Positions 11,346 to 21,585 of a stretch of DNA of 64,000 nucleotides are shown piece after piece (position 1 is the stretch's first letter; the number at the start of each line of letters is the position of its first letter). A model generated the notes under the pieces. The model saw only the letters and a program-made list of their open reading frames with translations, was not told the DNA's origin and searched no databases. Position numbers and translations under genes: made by a program. The stretch covers positions 6,100,001-6,164,000 of the forward strand of contig CM032230.1 of assembly GCA_019009955.1 (NCBI GenBank). The letters are read 5' to 3'. The stretch comes from Riptortus pedestris. Lineage: Eukaryota > Arthropoda > Insecta > Hemiptera > Alydidae.

Positions 11346-11535
11346 GCAGAGTATTAGGGATTATCAAGAGGAATCTGTTTGCATTCAATCATATTTGAAA
11401 TTTCTTTTGTACTCAAAATCAAAAAAGAATCCTAGTTTCCCAGTTGATCCCTTCGTATTATTGTCTACGTATTTCATATCCAGAACTAGAGTCTTCTAGT
11501 CTTTTCACTTAACTACAACTGTTCCCTGTTGTTCC

Positions 11536-12031
11536 ACCCCCCCCCCCCCCCACCCCCCCCCCCCCCCACCCCCCCCCCCCCCCACCCCCCCCCCCCCCCA
11601 CCCCCCCCCCCCCCCACCCCCCCCCCCCCCCACCCCCCCCCCCCCCCACCCCCCCCCCCCCCCACCCCCCCCCCCCCCCACCCCCCCCCCCCCCCACCCC
11701 CCCCCCCCCCCACCCCCCCCCCCCCCCACCCCCCCCCCCCCCCACCCCCCCCCCCCCCCACCCCCCCCCCCCCCCACCCCCCCCCCCCCCCACCCCCCCC
11801 CCCCCCCACCCCCCCCCCCCCCCACCCCCCCCCCCCCCCACCCCCCCCCCCCCCCACCCCCCCCCCCCCCCACCCCCCCCCCCCCCCACCCCCCCCCCCC
11901 CCCACCCCCCCCCCCCCCCACCCCCCCCCCCCCCCACCCCCCCCCCCCCCCACCCCCCCCCCCCCCCACCCCCCCCCCCCCCCACCCCCCCCCCCCCCCA
12001 CCCCCCCCCCCCCCCACCCCCCCCCCCCCCC
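11536..12031. repeat. Perfect 16-bp minisatellite: A followed by 15 C, 31 units
   Basis: A occurs at 11536 and then every 16 bases to 12016, each followed by exactly 15 C, giving 496 bp or 31 units with no deviation. Flanks are 'gttcc' on the left and 'aagagg' on the right. The complementary strand consists of G15 blocks separated by single T, and the C strand of C15 blocks. Proline- or glycine-only frames across it are artefacts of the array. Confidence 0.97.
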
Positions 12032-12203
12032 AAGAGGACATTAATTGATGTTACATTAGTAATTACTTAAAAAAAAGAAAAATCTGTTGTAACTTACAGG
12101 CACAATGTCACAATTAATTGAAACACTATTTCTTCTTCATTCTCTTTATTATAACTCTTCTATGTTTCATTTATTCAACACCTCATCAGGAGCCCTTACT
12201 AAT

Positions 12204-12643
12204 AAAAGTTCGTCACGCAGGGGCAGCGTAAACTAAGCAGATTTCCCACGTGAAGTTTTACAATAGAGAAATTTCACGAGAGCCAAGCCAGTCAAGGAAA
12301 CGGCCGAACTAGCTTTTTGCGGGAAAGTAACTGTCGTCCGTTAGGCGCCCCGATTTAATAAAAATGCAAATATCTCGGTTAATATTCAAGATAGAGAAAA
12401 AATGTGTATGACAATATTTATAGTAAATTTAATTTGCAATAAAATTCGTTCTGTACAATTTTTCGATCCGACGTATAGTATCGGAGATATTTCGAATTTT
12501 CAAAAATCCTCCCTTCTAAACCCCCCCTCCCACTGGTCCGATTTCAGCCGTTAACGAACTTGATCTTTCTTTTTAGATAAAACGATTAAATATCGAGTTT
12601 GGTAACGATTAAACAAAAATTGCGACCGCTAGAGCGGTAACAG

Positions 12644-12708
<65 letters not shown>

Positions 12709-12837
12709 CAGTTTTGAACGGACCTCATTTTCGTCATCTACTAGGTAGGATCGATGGACATTTGAAGAAAAATTTCGAAAATTCCGTTATGAGTACAACC
12801 TCAGTAGCTGATTTCCCTTCAGGGAAATCTGCTAAAA
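12204..12837 (+). mobile_element. HLE repeat, A type, complete (best reference copy)
   Basis: In order: AAAA; a 5' terminus (gttcgtcacgcagggg) with AACTAAGCAGATTTCCCACG; the A-type segment with 'aaacggccgaactagc'; 'aaatgcaaatatctcgg'; 'tttttcgatccgacgtatag'; 'cggagatatttcgaatttt'; a poly-C tract; 'ctggtccgatttcagccg'; 'ttaacgaacttgatc'; 'atcgagtttggtaacgat'; the small palindrome 'ccgctagagcgg'; (TA)n at 12650-12700; 'cggacctcattttcgtcatc'; 'aggatcgatggacatttgaa'; and a 28-bp 3' palindrome at 12806-12833, then AAAA. No protein is encoded. Subterminal inverted AGCAGATTTCCC, a 3' hairpin, a central microsatellite and A-rich flanks are the features of non-autonomous Helentron-type elements. The assignment is inference. 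Confidence 0.85.
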
Positions 12838-13365
12838 AACCAGAGCCAGCTTATGGCCTAGAGAGGCATCCTTTCTCTAGACAAGCGTCGCCTATACTGA
12901 TAAGAAGACAATGCCTGCAACCAATGGCTCCTATAAATTGGTACATGGTTACAATCGATGTTAGTATTATAAAAAAATCTTCGGTCAAAATTTTCATAAT
13001 ACTAACATCGACCGTAAAGGTATATTTTAGCAATATCGATAGTAACCCTGTATCGCGTTATGGTAGCAGGTCGTGACTTCCTTATATTCCTAGTTCGGCC
13101 CTTATAGAAAATTGACATTTCATTTAAAATTATTTGAACTCAATGTGATACACGTAATGCCCGTTGCAATAACATCGGATGAAAAAATGCCATACATATT
13201 TTCGTGGGAAATAAAAAAAGGTCTGTACAAATATTTTGTATATCTAGTAAGGACGGAGAAATTGATTTTTTCAAAATTTTCGCTCTCTCTAAACATTCAC
13301 TACTACCCCTTTCACAATTTCAATCATTAAGGGAAGTGTACAACTAAGTGTTAAAAATATCAAAA
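12838..13365. other. Unique segment with a hairpin; no gene called
   Basis: Apart from the inverted repeat at 12955-13011 I see no repeat landmarks. Frames at 12714-13076 and 13112-13330 either run out of the HLE copy or lack any recognisable domain. Confidence 0.4.
12955..13011. repeat. Perfect 16-bp inverted repeat, hairpin
   Basis: TCGATGTTAGTATTAT at 12955-12970 is the exact reverse complement of 12996-13011, with a 25-bp spacer. Pairing extends outward with mismatches. It lies 117 bp beyond the HLE copy and has no terminator or CRISPR context. It may be the core of a small foldback element. Confidence 0.85.
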
Positions 13366-13480
13366 ATAAGAAATTTCAACATTCTAAGGCTAGTCGTTTT
13401 TTAGTTATTGATTAATATGTACACACGTCACGCCGTATCTTGTTGAAACCTGAAAACCGAAAATTGCCAAACTTGATTCA
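13366..13480 (+). repeat. Second interspersed repeat family, fragment 1
   Basis: It contains 'gaaatttcaacattctaagg' then 'ctagtcgttttt'. Related segments occur at 36728 and 55499 in the same orientation. Only about 30-100 bp are shared, so the family and its limits are unknown. Confidence 0.45.
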
Positions 13481-13882
13481 ATGAAGTAAAAACTCATACA
13501 ACAAAATGGCAGAGTGACCTAGTCAAATAAAGGTAGACATTTTTAGCCATATTTAAGTAATGTAGAACAAAATTAAACAGTAATTAATAATAAACTAACT
13601 AAATTACTGACGACCTGGATCGACTAGAAAGCTGTTACTTAAAAGATTTAAAATGATTAAAAAACGGTCAGTGGATACGTTTCGGACGAACAGACCAAAC
13701 ATACTACCACATTGTATTCGAGCGCAAACTATGGCAAAATCCTACACAATAAATTATGAAATGAAAAGAATAATGGTTTAAGGACCATAATTGGGCCGTT
13801 GAAAATCGTTTTTACTAATGATTTTATATCATTTATAGGTGATATTTTCGTTATTTGATTACATCGAATTTGTGCGAGGACT
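13481..13882. other. No gene seen
   Basis: Unique AT-rich DNA without repeat landmarks. Confidence 0.4.
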
Positions 13883-14016
13883 ATATGAGACGGGTCATCT
13901 ACAGGGTACCACCATTTTCTAGCCAGTGTATGACTAAGGATTTTATTTAATGAGTTCGTCACTGAATAAATTCCTATTGCATAGGTGGAATCTAGATCAC
14001 GGCTCCTAGATTTGTC
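13883..14016 (-). mobile_element. SINE, 3' two thirds, diverged
   Basis: Minus-strand landmarks are the segment complementary to 'gggtcatctacagggtacc', the 'ctagccagtgtatgactaag' region and 'aggaatttattcagtgacg'. The box B region is mutated. Confidence 0.7.
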
Positions 14017-14459
14017 ATATAAATGGTAAACAATTATATAGATAATTTCGTAAATAAAACGCCCTATGAAGGGCAAATTATATCTTAAACATTAAATTCG
14101 TTTATTCCTTTATACTTTCTTTTCTTTATTTTAATGTTTTTGCATTTTTGGTTTTGATGTTGATTATTTTACTCTTTTTTTACAAATATTATTTTCTATA
14201 TTTACTTAAATTAACCTATTTTTTAACTGGGTTTTTTAATTCGCATAAGATTCTAATTGTATTTTTATAATGTAAAACTTATTAGTACGTTGTATACATA
14301 TGTACAATAATTATTAGACCACATGATTCGTAATATCAAAAGAAGGAGCGTACAAGTAATTTAACAATTCCATTTAAAATGTGAATTAATTCAAGAGGTG
14401 GAGTTTAGAGGGGAAATGAATGTTTGCTGTTAGATTTAGAGGGCTTTGGATGGGGTAAT
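14017..14459. other. No gene seen; very AT-rich
   Basis: Very AT-rich sequence dominated by T runs. No repeat landmarks or reading frame worth calling. Confidence 0.4.
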
Positions 14460-14677
14460 TAAAGGAGAGCGCTCTGTTGGCAAGGGCCGCTACTAGATTA
14501 GAGGGACTGCTGGCTAAGAGAAAGAAAATTCACAGCCCTACTGGGAATAGGCAGGACTCTACCAGGGATAAATCTCCGGCTTCTAGATCTGCGCCCCTCC
14601 AAACTGTAATGGTTTTACACCTAGCAGCCAGAGCGCTCTGCAAGCCAAAATTGAAACTATTTATCAAGCTTACTCCC
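14460..14677. other. Repeat-free, GC-balanced island with paired GAGCGCTC sites
   Basis: The palindrome AGAGCGCTCT occurs near 14466 and again near 14631. The stretch between them has balanced composition and no repeat landmarks. It is a candidate regulatory element by composition only. The frame at 14477-14800 runs on into the (CT)n tract and is not credible as a gene. Confidence 0.3.
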
Positions 14678-14745
14678 TCACTCCCTCTCTCTCTCTCTCT
14701 CTCTATCTCTCTCTTTTCTCTCTCCTCTCTCTCTCTCTCTCTCCA
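14678..14745. repeat. (CT)n microsatellite, interrupted
   Basis: About 65 bp of CT repeats with a few interruptions, directly beyond the tail of a reverse-oriented LINE. Confidence 0.9.
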
Positions 14746-14754
14746 TCCCCCTTA

Positions 14755-15835
14755 TTTATTATTATTTTATTTTATTAAGAATATTACAATCTACATTTAA
14801 ATGCATTTGGTAATTTGATATGTTCAGTTCGATTGTCCTCCATCACTCTCGACAGAAGCTACTCCCCTTCACCACAATGAGAGGAGCAGCCTCTCCCTGC
14901 CTGGCAAGGAAGTCAAGAGCTAAGGAGGAATGGCACTTGATAAGGAAATAGCCACTGCTATCACTTCACTTTACACTTCTGTAGGAGATCTCTGGGCCAT
15001 TGTCTCTTGAGGTGCCGTGGAGGGGAATATGGATGAGTGGTACTGGGATCACTTTTAGATTAGGATGATTGGATAGCCTCCTGTGGAATGTTCTGAAACA
15101 TAAGGAATCAGGTCCTTTACAAATGGGATATTAAGGTCTTTATGGAGGGTGTGGTTTGTGCAATATGGAGCATCTACTATGGTGCGTAGGACTTTGGATT
15201 AGAAAGTCTGAATTCGTTTGATGGTCAAAGGTTTTGTTGTATCCCACACTTCTATTGCGTATGACCCATATTGGTCTAAGTAGTAACTTGTATATTGTTA
15301 GTTTGTTTTCAGTAGACAAGTCGGATCTTCTATTTAGCAGTCCGTAAAGTTGTCTGAATCGTCTGTTAAGTACCTGTATTTTAATTATTGAGTGGGATTT
15401 CCACGTAAGTCTGGTGTCCAAATGTAGTTCAAGGTAGCGTGCACAATCGGCTAGTGATAAAGGAATATTGTTGAAATGAACCAGATTGCGGGAACTTCGC
15501 TAAGGGGATAAAGTGATATGGTAATAAGATTTACATTCGTTAATCTTTATATGTATGCCGAGCGTTGCACCATTTTTCAATCTCGGTTGAGAGGAATCGG
15601 AGATTCTGCGAGGCAGTAGTAGGGTCGCGATCGGATGAAAGGATTGTTGTGTCATCTGCATAGGTAGCTAGGAGAGTTGTGTAGGGATGCCAAATGTGTA
15701 TATGAGATAAAATAGTGGTCCTAGGCCACTGCCCTGGGGAACTCCTAGTTTGAGTATTTATTTCCTTGATGGGCTTCAAAAATCTGTTGGAAAGGTAAGA
15801 TCTAAGTATAAGGTAGAATATGCTGAGAAGGAGTA
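14755..15835 (-). pseudogene. Jockey-like LINE, reverse transcriptase and C-terminus, broken
   Basis: On the minus strand, reverse transcriptase block 4 can be read near 15755-15725 as a PQGSGLGPL-type motif. It is in a different frame from the YADD catalytic box near 15655, so there is at least one frameshift. Downstream come 'EKWCNA' and, at 15421-15140, the thumb-like region RLTWKSH...RFRQLYGLL...LYK. After further breaks a C-terminal segment resembling 'NIPFVKDLI' and 'RLSNHPN' appears near 15130-15050. An A-rich tail (taaaataaaataataataaa) closes the element at 14755. Non-LTR elements of this type encode an endonuclease and reverse transcriptase used for target-primed reverse transcription. 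Here the 5' part is missing and the frame is broken, so the copy is dead. Confidence 0.75.
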
Positions 15836-15925
15836 GGTTGAGCTAGTGTGGCTTAGAGGGTAGCAGAATAAGGAAGGATAAAGGACAGTAGGAGAGAAGA
15901 AAGGAAGAAAAATATTAAAGAATCC
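15836..15925. repeat. Purine-rich repeat shared with 47.7 kb
   Basis: It contains 'aggataaaggacagtaggag' followed by AAG-rich sequence and 'attaaag'. A similar string is at 47,700-47,780, which suggests an unclassified repeat family or a LINE segment. Confidence 0.4.
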
Positions 15926-16540
15926 AATCACTGGAAGACAAAAACTAACCAAATATTTTCCATTCCTCCCCCTTTAGCTGGACGGTCTTCCGGGTTTCCT
16001 TGGCGAGAGTTTACGTTTTCGTAAACCGTTCAATTTACTATGACTAACAATTTTTATTAAAAGATACTCATGACCTAATACTTACTTGGGAGTTATTTTA
16101 TCCGACTTTTGAACTCAAAGGTCAATACAATTAAATATGCATCGAGACATGATCCAATCAGGAAATTAAAGCTGAAATACTTTAACAAGGTGCAAGAAGA
16201 CGTGAGAACATTATGCAACAAATATTGCCAGTTTCGATTCATTAACATTATTACATTTCATACTGACTTATAACAATTTGACATCCAAGGATTTAGACTT
16301 TATTATAACAGACATGATAAAGGTCAAATATTAATTTGAGGTCTTACTCCCCTGGCACGTTAAGGGAAATAGATAATGATGGGTGTTCTTTCATATTTAA
16401 TTGAAGAATGCACTGGAATAATTGAGCCTTCCATGAATAACAATAATAAGGAAATATTGCAATTTTGACAGAATGCCAAGAGGAATAAAAACTCTGCATG
16501 AAATTGCATTTACAAGGTATTTAGCATGAAAAATACTCTA
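15926..16540. other. No gene seen
   Basis: Mostly unique AT-rich DNA. No gene, RNA or repeat recognised. Confidence 0.4.
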
Positions 16541-16635
16541 CAAAATATGATTCCAGGCAACATCAATGCAGAATATGATTCCAGTAACATCAATTAAAAA
16601 TATGATTCCAGGCAATATCAATGAAAAATATTGCA
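16541..16635. repeat. Short tandem array built on ATATGATTCCAG
   Basis: Three imperfect units of about 29-33 bp carry 'atatgattccag' then '(g)caa(c/t)atcaat'. A further unit lies at about 16789-16822 ('ggtaacatctatgcaaaata' then 'tgattccagc'), separated by about 150 bp of GC-balanced sequence. Confidence 0.75.
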
Positions 16636-16889
16636 GTTAGAAGAAAAATTACCACACATCCACAGTTACAACTTTTTATTCAAGCTACAGAGCGCTTTCA
16701 ATGCAGTGCATCACCGTTAGTGCCCACAAGTCCTGGGTGTTGACCTGACGGGTCTTAGGACCAGACTCCAGGATATGCCTGGGCATGATTCGAGGTAACA
16801 TCTATGCAAAATATGATTCCAGCAAACTTCAACACACAGAATCATGATTTCAATGAGCTACAAATCATTTCCCGGCTCATGACATTGTA
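16636..16889. other. GC-balanced segment with an extra tandem unit
   Basis: About 16680-16790 is GC-balanced and repeat-free ('gtgcatcaccgttagtgcc'). It is followed by the outlying ATATGATTCCAG unit. No reading frame of interest. Confidence 0.35.
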
Positions 16890-17101
16890 ATAGAATTCCC
16901 AATTGCCAACCCTAGGGGGGTTACGAGGGGAGGTACTACGAGAGGCTGAAATTACGAAATTTCAAAATGTCATCGTTATTATACTCGTACATCGAATCGA
17001 AAAATTGTACAGGGCCAATCTTATTGCTAATTTAAGCTGCAATATATGTAGTTATTTAAGTATCTTCTCTGTCAAGAATATTAACCTAGATTATTATTTT
17101 T
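16890..17101 (-). repeat. HLE fragment, body unit, reverse
   Basis: Reverse-orientation body: 'gaggctgaaat', 'aatgtcatcgttattatac', 'tcgaaaaattgtac', 'ccaatcttattgc', 'gaatattaacctag'. It abuts the 3' end of the next copy. Confidence 0.65.
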
Positions 17102-17224
17102 CGCAGAATTCCCTTAAGAGAAATTAGCTATTGAGGTCCTACTCTTGACGTGATTTTGGAAAAATTTCTATAAATGTCCACCAATCCTACCCTGACGAAA
17201 ATGTGGCCCGTTCAAAATTGTATG

Positions 17225-17280
<56 letters not shown>

Positions 17281-17797
17281 TGATAACGCTCTAGCGGTTG
17301 CAATGTGTCTTTGATCGTTAGTCAATAAATAAATGTTTCATGCAAATCTAAACGTCGAGTTCGTTAAGGAAAAGTTCGGCTGAAATCTCACAGGTTGGAG
17401 GGGAGATTTTGGGGAGGGATTTTCGAAAATTCAAAGTATTCCCAATCTAATTATAAAATAATATGAAATATAATGTTCTCTAAATATTGTTATTTACTTG
17501 TTTTCTGTATATTGAATATTAAACAAAATATTTCCATAATTTAGTTTTGAGCCACCTGTAAACCCCCACTCCTACTCATGTCATATTAACAGCTATATTA
17601 TGAACCACTACATTCCAAGGTTAAATACTAAATATGATTTTCATTGAACTTTTACTTCGTCAGACACATATGCAAATTCGTTGTGTGACGACTAAGTCAT
17701 TTAAGATTTTACGTACTGAAATATTTATTTGATCGATATTTGGATCACCATTGGGAAACCCGCTTACTTTACGCTGCCCCTGCGTGACAGATTTTTT
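17102..17797 (-). mobile_element. HLE repeat, reverse, end to end
   Basis: It starts with a worn hairpin (gcagaattcccttaagag), continues through 'tcaaaattgtatg', (TA)n at 17224-17277, 'cgctctagcggttgc' and a C/D-like 5' segment with 'ctactcatgtcatattaac', and ends with 'ttacgctgcccctgcgtgac', then T6. Both termini are present. Confidence 0.8.
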
Positions 17798-18302
17798 CTA
17801 TGTGAGCTCATCACCCAGGGAGCAGACCGCCAGACAGACAGAGTGATGAGCCTGAGTGATGGCTTCTCAGGTTTGAAATATTAACAGCGCCGCGTATCCT
17901 TATTGACTTCTTCACCCTTACAAATTGTCTTGTCCAGTTATTTATTATCGTATATCTTAGAGCTTTTTACCAATATTAATAGCCTCGTTTAGGAGGAAAC
18001 TATAAAATAAAAATATGATGACGGGAGAGGCCACTTCATCGCCTCGGAATGACGGCTTCACCCGGTGTCGAAGGATCGAAATTGATTTTCCCATGATATT
18101 GATAACCACATCAATCACAGTGCTTTCAATCAATTCTTAATGCTTTCAACAATAAATAATAAACAAGTATGACTTTTCTCATTTTAAGGTTGCTCGGAAA
18201 ATACTTTCTAAAAATAATGTATATTGAGATGAAGCGAAGATGACGTATCGTAATGCCCATTATAATAATAGACACCTGATATTTCTGTCACTGACAAGGG
18301 AA
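17798..18302. other. Unique, partly GC-balanced
   Basis: Sequence around 17805-17880 and 18010-18080 is GC-balanced and repeat-free. No reading frame of interest. Confidence 0.35.
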
Positions 18303-18610
18303 GAAAAGTACGCCACGCAGAGTCTGTGTCAACTAAGCACATTTCCCATGTGCAGACTTGAAAACTCATCTCACCACATGTTCCCTATTTATATGTAAAA
18401 TATGATGAGTAAAAGGGGTGGTTTGGGGAGGGGGGAGGTAAAGAATGCTGAAAATAATAATGTCAGCATAACTCTCTCAATACTTCAGTTTCACAGTAAC
18501 GCATAGAACGACAAATTTGGACCATCAATGGATTAACAAGATTGGTTCTATAACATTTCATGATCCCACCCATAATTATAAAGCAATATTTTGAATTTTC
18601 GAATTCGAAC
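18303..18610 (+). repeat. HLE fragment, 5' end, C type
   Basis: A worn terminus (gtacgccacgcagagtctg), 'actaagcacatttcccatg' and the C-type segment with 'agattggttctataacattt'. It stops at 'gaattttcgaattcg'. Confidence 0.7.
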
Positions 18611-18755
18611 GAATTCCATATACCATTATTTAGATAGATGTTTATGATAAATAAAAATTCTTTTTATCACTAATAAGTACGGAGAGACTTGCAATTATTT
18701 ATTTTAATTAAAACGTATTTATATCAAAATATAAAAATACAAATATTTTTGAAAG

Positions 18756-18756
<1 letters not shown>

Positions 18757-18824
<68 letters not shown>
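18757..18824. repeat. (TA)n microsatellite
   Basis: About 65 bp of TA repeats with one interruption. Ile-Tyr repeat frames across it are artefacts. Confidence 0.95.
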
Positions 18825-18929
18825 GTCGAAAGTCATGCGATATTTCAATTTCACCTCTTAACAAGGAACGCGTATTTGTTATAATATTATGAATAACAAA
18901 TGTTTTCGAAGACAAATTCACAACTAGCA

Positions 18930-19140
18930 AATAAAGCTGAGAGCGCCCCTAGGAGCGGGAGTGGTAACTAATACTGTTGGCGAGACCATGCCTGCTTATG
19001 CAAATGCAGTACCATCACCTCCTGACGGTCCATTTGTCAGATGTACTAATCCTTTCACACCGTCTACCAGCCCGCCTACTACACCCACAGAACACACTTA
19101 TACTTCTGATCCGCTAAAAGGATATCTCTTGGAAGGGTTT
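18930..19140. other. GC-balanced island with an octamer-like site
   Basis: Repeat-free, GC-richer segment containing TATGCAAAT at about 18996, the POU-domain octamer half-site pattern. The open frame at 18961-19188 is Pro/Thr-rich but runs into an HLE copy. I do not call it a gene. Candidate regulatory DNA. Confidence 0.3.
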
Positions 19141-19144
19141 CAGC

Positions 19145-19274
19145 ACATTTCTGTCAAAAGAAATCAGCTTTTGAGGTTGTACTCGTGAATCGATTTTCGA
19201 AAAATGCCTTCAAATGTCCATTGATACTAACTACCTAGCAGATTACGATAATGAGACCCGATAAAAATTACATG

Positions 19275-19358
<84 letters not shown>

Positions 19359-19795
19359 CAGGACCTGACAGACATAGTCCTGCATGATATTTCAAGCGAT
19401 TAGGATACAAAATTTAATAATATTATATTTAAAACAAAAGCCACTTTTAATAATACAAAAAACAACTATAGATATATTTGCCTGTTAACGCTCTAGCGGT
19501 TGCAATTTTTGCTAGATCGTTACCAAACTCCATATTTAAACGTTTTATGTAAAAAGACAGATGAAGATCGTTAATGGCTGAAATCGGACCAGTGGGGGGG
19601 GGGTTAAAGGGGAGGATTTGTGAAAATTTGAAATATCTCCGTTACTGTACGTCAGATCGAAAATTTGTGCAGAGTAAATCTTATTGTAAACTAATTTTAC
19701 TAAAAATATTGTTATATACATTTATTCTGTTATCTTGAATATTAACCGAGATATTTGCGTGTTTTAGTTTTCAGTAATCTCCCACTCCCGTACGA
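19145..19795 (-). mobile_element. HLE copy, reverse, with (TA)n and extra internal DNA
   Basis: The 3' end is worn ('aaatcagcttttgagg'). (TA)n runs 19276-19351. About 110 bp of unrelated AT-rich DNA (about 19358-19470) lies between the (TA)n and 'tatatttgcctgttaacgc'. The body then continues through 'cgctctagcggttgc', a G-run, 'atctccgttactgtacgtc' and 'cagtaatctcccact'. The 5' terminus is missing. Confidence 0.7.
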
Positions 19796-19829
19796 ACCTA
19801 AAAAAAATAATATAGCTTATAATCTCCTA

Positions 19830-19972
19830 CTCCATCTGCCGGGCTGATTTGTGACGCTAAACCATCCAGGGCGTCACCCAAATGCATGCAAAAAAATTCA
19901 TTCAATTGGGTCCAGCCGTTTTCAAGGGGTTCAGTGACATACACACATACAGTAGAATTGAAAATTTTGAAA
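19830..19972 (+). repeat. Probable 3' end of an unrelated transposon
   Basis: It contains 'gggtccagccgttttcaagg' followed by 'cagtgacatacacacatac'. This 'cagccgttt...catacacac' arrangement recurs at the ends of LINEs and SINEs in many invertebrate genomes. I cannot name the family from one fragment. Confidence 0.4.
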
Positions 19973-20519
19973 ATAAGCTTCTATTAAGCATATAGAATTG
20001 ATATCATAATTATTATCAAAGCATTAGTCCATAATGAAAATTTGTGAGAGCCTAAATCCCCCGAAAAATATGTGAGAAATTCAGTTTTATTGGACTCATT
20101 CAATAATTCAAGAATGAATACTTAAATACATCGTTGAATATAATTCCCTTTTGAAGGTTTGGAAAATTATAAAGTTGCACTGTTGAGTATAAAGTACAGA
20201 CGTACGCGGATTACAATATAAATAGTTTGATCCTGGACAGATGGTTGTTTCTAGTTCAAAATGTCAAATGCAAGAGTCAGTGGGTCAATCTGTTTGCATA
20301 ATGTACATTGTTCTTCAAAGTTCATGCTCCACAGTATGTCGAGTAGAGAATGTGATATACTCTTGTAGTGAACATTCCAAATATAAATAATTACTGGTTA
20401 TTTTATAATTCCGTCGGAAAATGGTAAAAAATTCAACATAGTTGTAGAAATGCCAAGAAGGGGATAATATTGTTAAGTGGGTTACGGCACAGGTCATAAT
20501 TATAATTATATAATACATA
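19973..20519. other. No gene seen
   Basis: Unique AT-rich DNA without repeat landmarks. Confidence 0.4.
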
Positions 20520-20628
20520 GTTCATCTGGAGTAGTGGTTTCGATTAATGTCAAATAGGAATTTATGTGAGGAAATTACTATATAAAATCCTTAGTCTTAC
20601 TGTGGGTAGAAAAGAATTGTAGAATCGA
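20520..20628 (+). repeat. SINE fragment, strongly diverged
   Basis: Landmarks are 'agtggtttcgattaatg', 'aataggaatttatg', 'ataaaatccttagtctta' and 'gtgggtagaaaag'. It ends before the tail. Confidence 0.6.
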
Positions 20629-20652
20629 GGCAGCTTGAGAAGATTCAAAACC

Positions 20653-21340
20653 AAATAGTCCGTCACGAAGGTCGCGTAAACTAAGCAGATTTCCTACACT
20701 GATATCATCTCCCCAAATATTCTCGATTTCCAAAAAAACAAAAATAAATTCAATAATAATTAATAGATGATGTCATCTCACATGTTATTGCCATGAATCT
20801 CATCTAGTAGATGTTTCATCAATAAAATAATTATTTTAGCTCGGTATAAGCCGTTTTAAGATAGATTCGCTTCATTTGAAAGTGGGATGACTAAAAGCGG
20901 GGGCTTACTCATGGAAGAAAATTAAAAATTTGCTAAAATCATGGTTAATATTCCACATAAAGATAATGTGTATAAAGTAACATATATAAAAAATTACATT
21001 TACAACAAAATGGGTTATGGGTGATCTTAATGGTCCCATTAACGGAAATATTATTGGTTTTATCCTCTTCTAAACCCCCCCCCCCTTCGGGTCCGCTTTT
21101 CAGCTGTAAATAGATCAGCAGTAACTTGATCTTTCCATGAGAATTTTATATGTTGAGTTTCGTAACGATCAAACAAAAATTGGTACCACAAGAGCAGTAA
21201 CAGACAAGTATGTATATATTTAATTTTGAACGGATTTCATTTTCGTCATCTGCTAGGTAGTATCGATGGACGTTTGTTAACTTTCTTCGAAAATCTCGTA
21301 ATGGGTTCAACCACAGCTGTTTTTTTTTTTTTTAATTGCC
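20653..21340 (+). mobile_element. HLE repeat, complete 5' end, 3' end cut by poly-T
   Basis: The 5' end reads GTCCGTCACGAAGG and lacks part of the small hairpin. The body has a poly-C tract and 'aacgatcaaacaaaaattg'. The (TA)n is reduced to 'gtatgtatatattt'. The 3' part runs to 'gggttcaaccacagctg', after which T15 replaces the hairpin. Confidence 0.75.
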
Positions 21341-21369
21341 AAATGAATCAGTTTTTTCCGTATTATTTA

Positions 21370-21585
21370 TTATTATTATTAGTTATTAACGTCCACTTTT
21401 TGCAACTTAGGCTAATCGGGACGGATTATCTACAGGTTACCAACCTTTTCTAGCCAGGGTGGGATTTTAGGACGTTATTTAATGAATTTCGTCACTAAAT
21501 AATTTCCTTTGCCCCGGCAAGAATCGAACTCGCCACTCTAGGTTTACCATGTGAGATAAAGGTCAACGCTTTAACTTATTATTTA
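21370..21585 (-). mobile_element. SINE, nearly full length
   Basis: On the minus strand: head, box B 'gagttcgattcttgcc', 'tttagtgacgaa', 'atcccaccctggctagaaaa' and an ATT tail (attattattatt at its left end). It belongs to the same subfamily as 44714-44930, sharing the extra T in 'gggattttagga'. Confidence 0.85.

Noticed and set aside
11505..12044. Long open frames of Pro/Thr/His or Gly/Trp/Val on both strands
   Set aside because: They are translations of the perfect 16-bp C15A array in every phase and end at its borders.
18689..18930. Ile-Tyr repeat frames on both strands, also at 34,534 and 46,268
   Set aside because: Products of (TA)n microsatellites.
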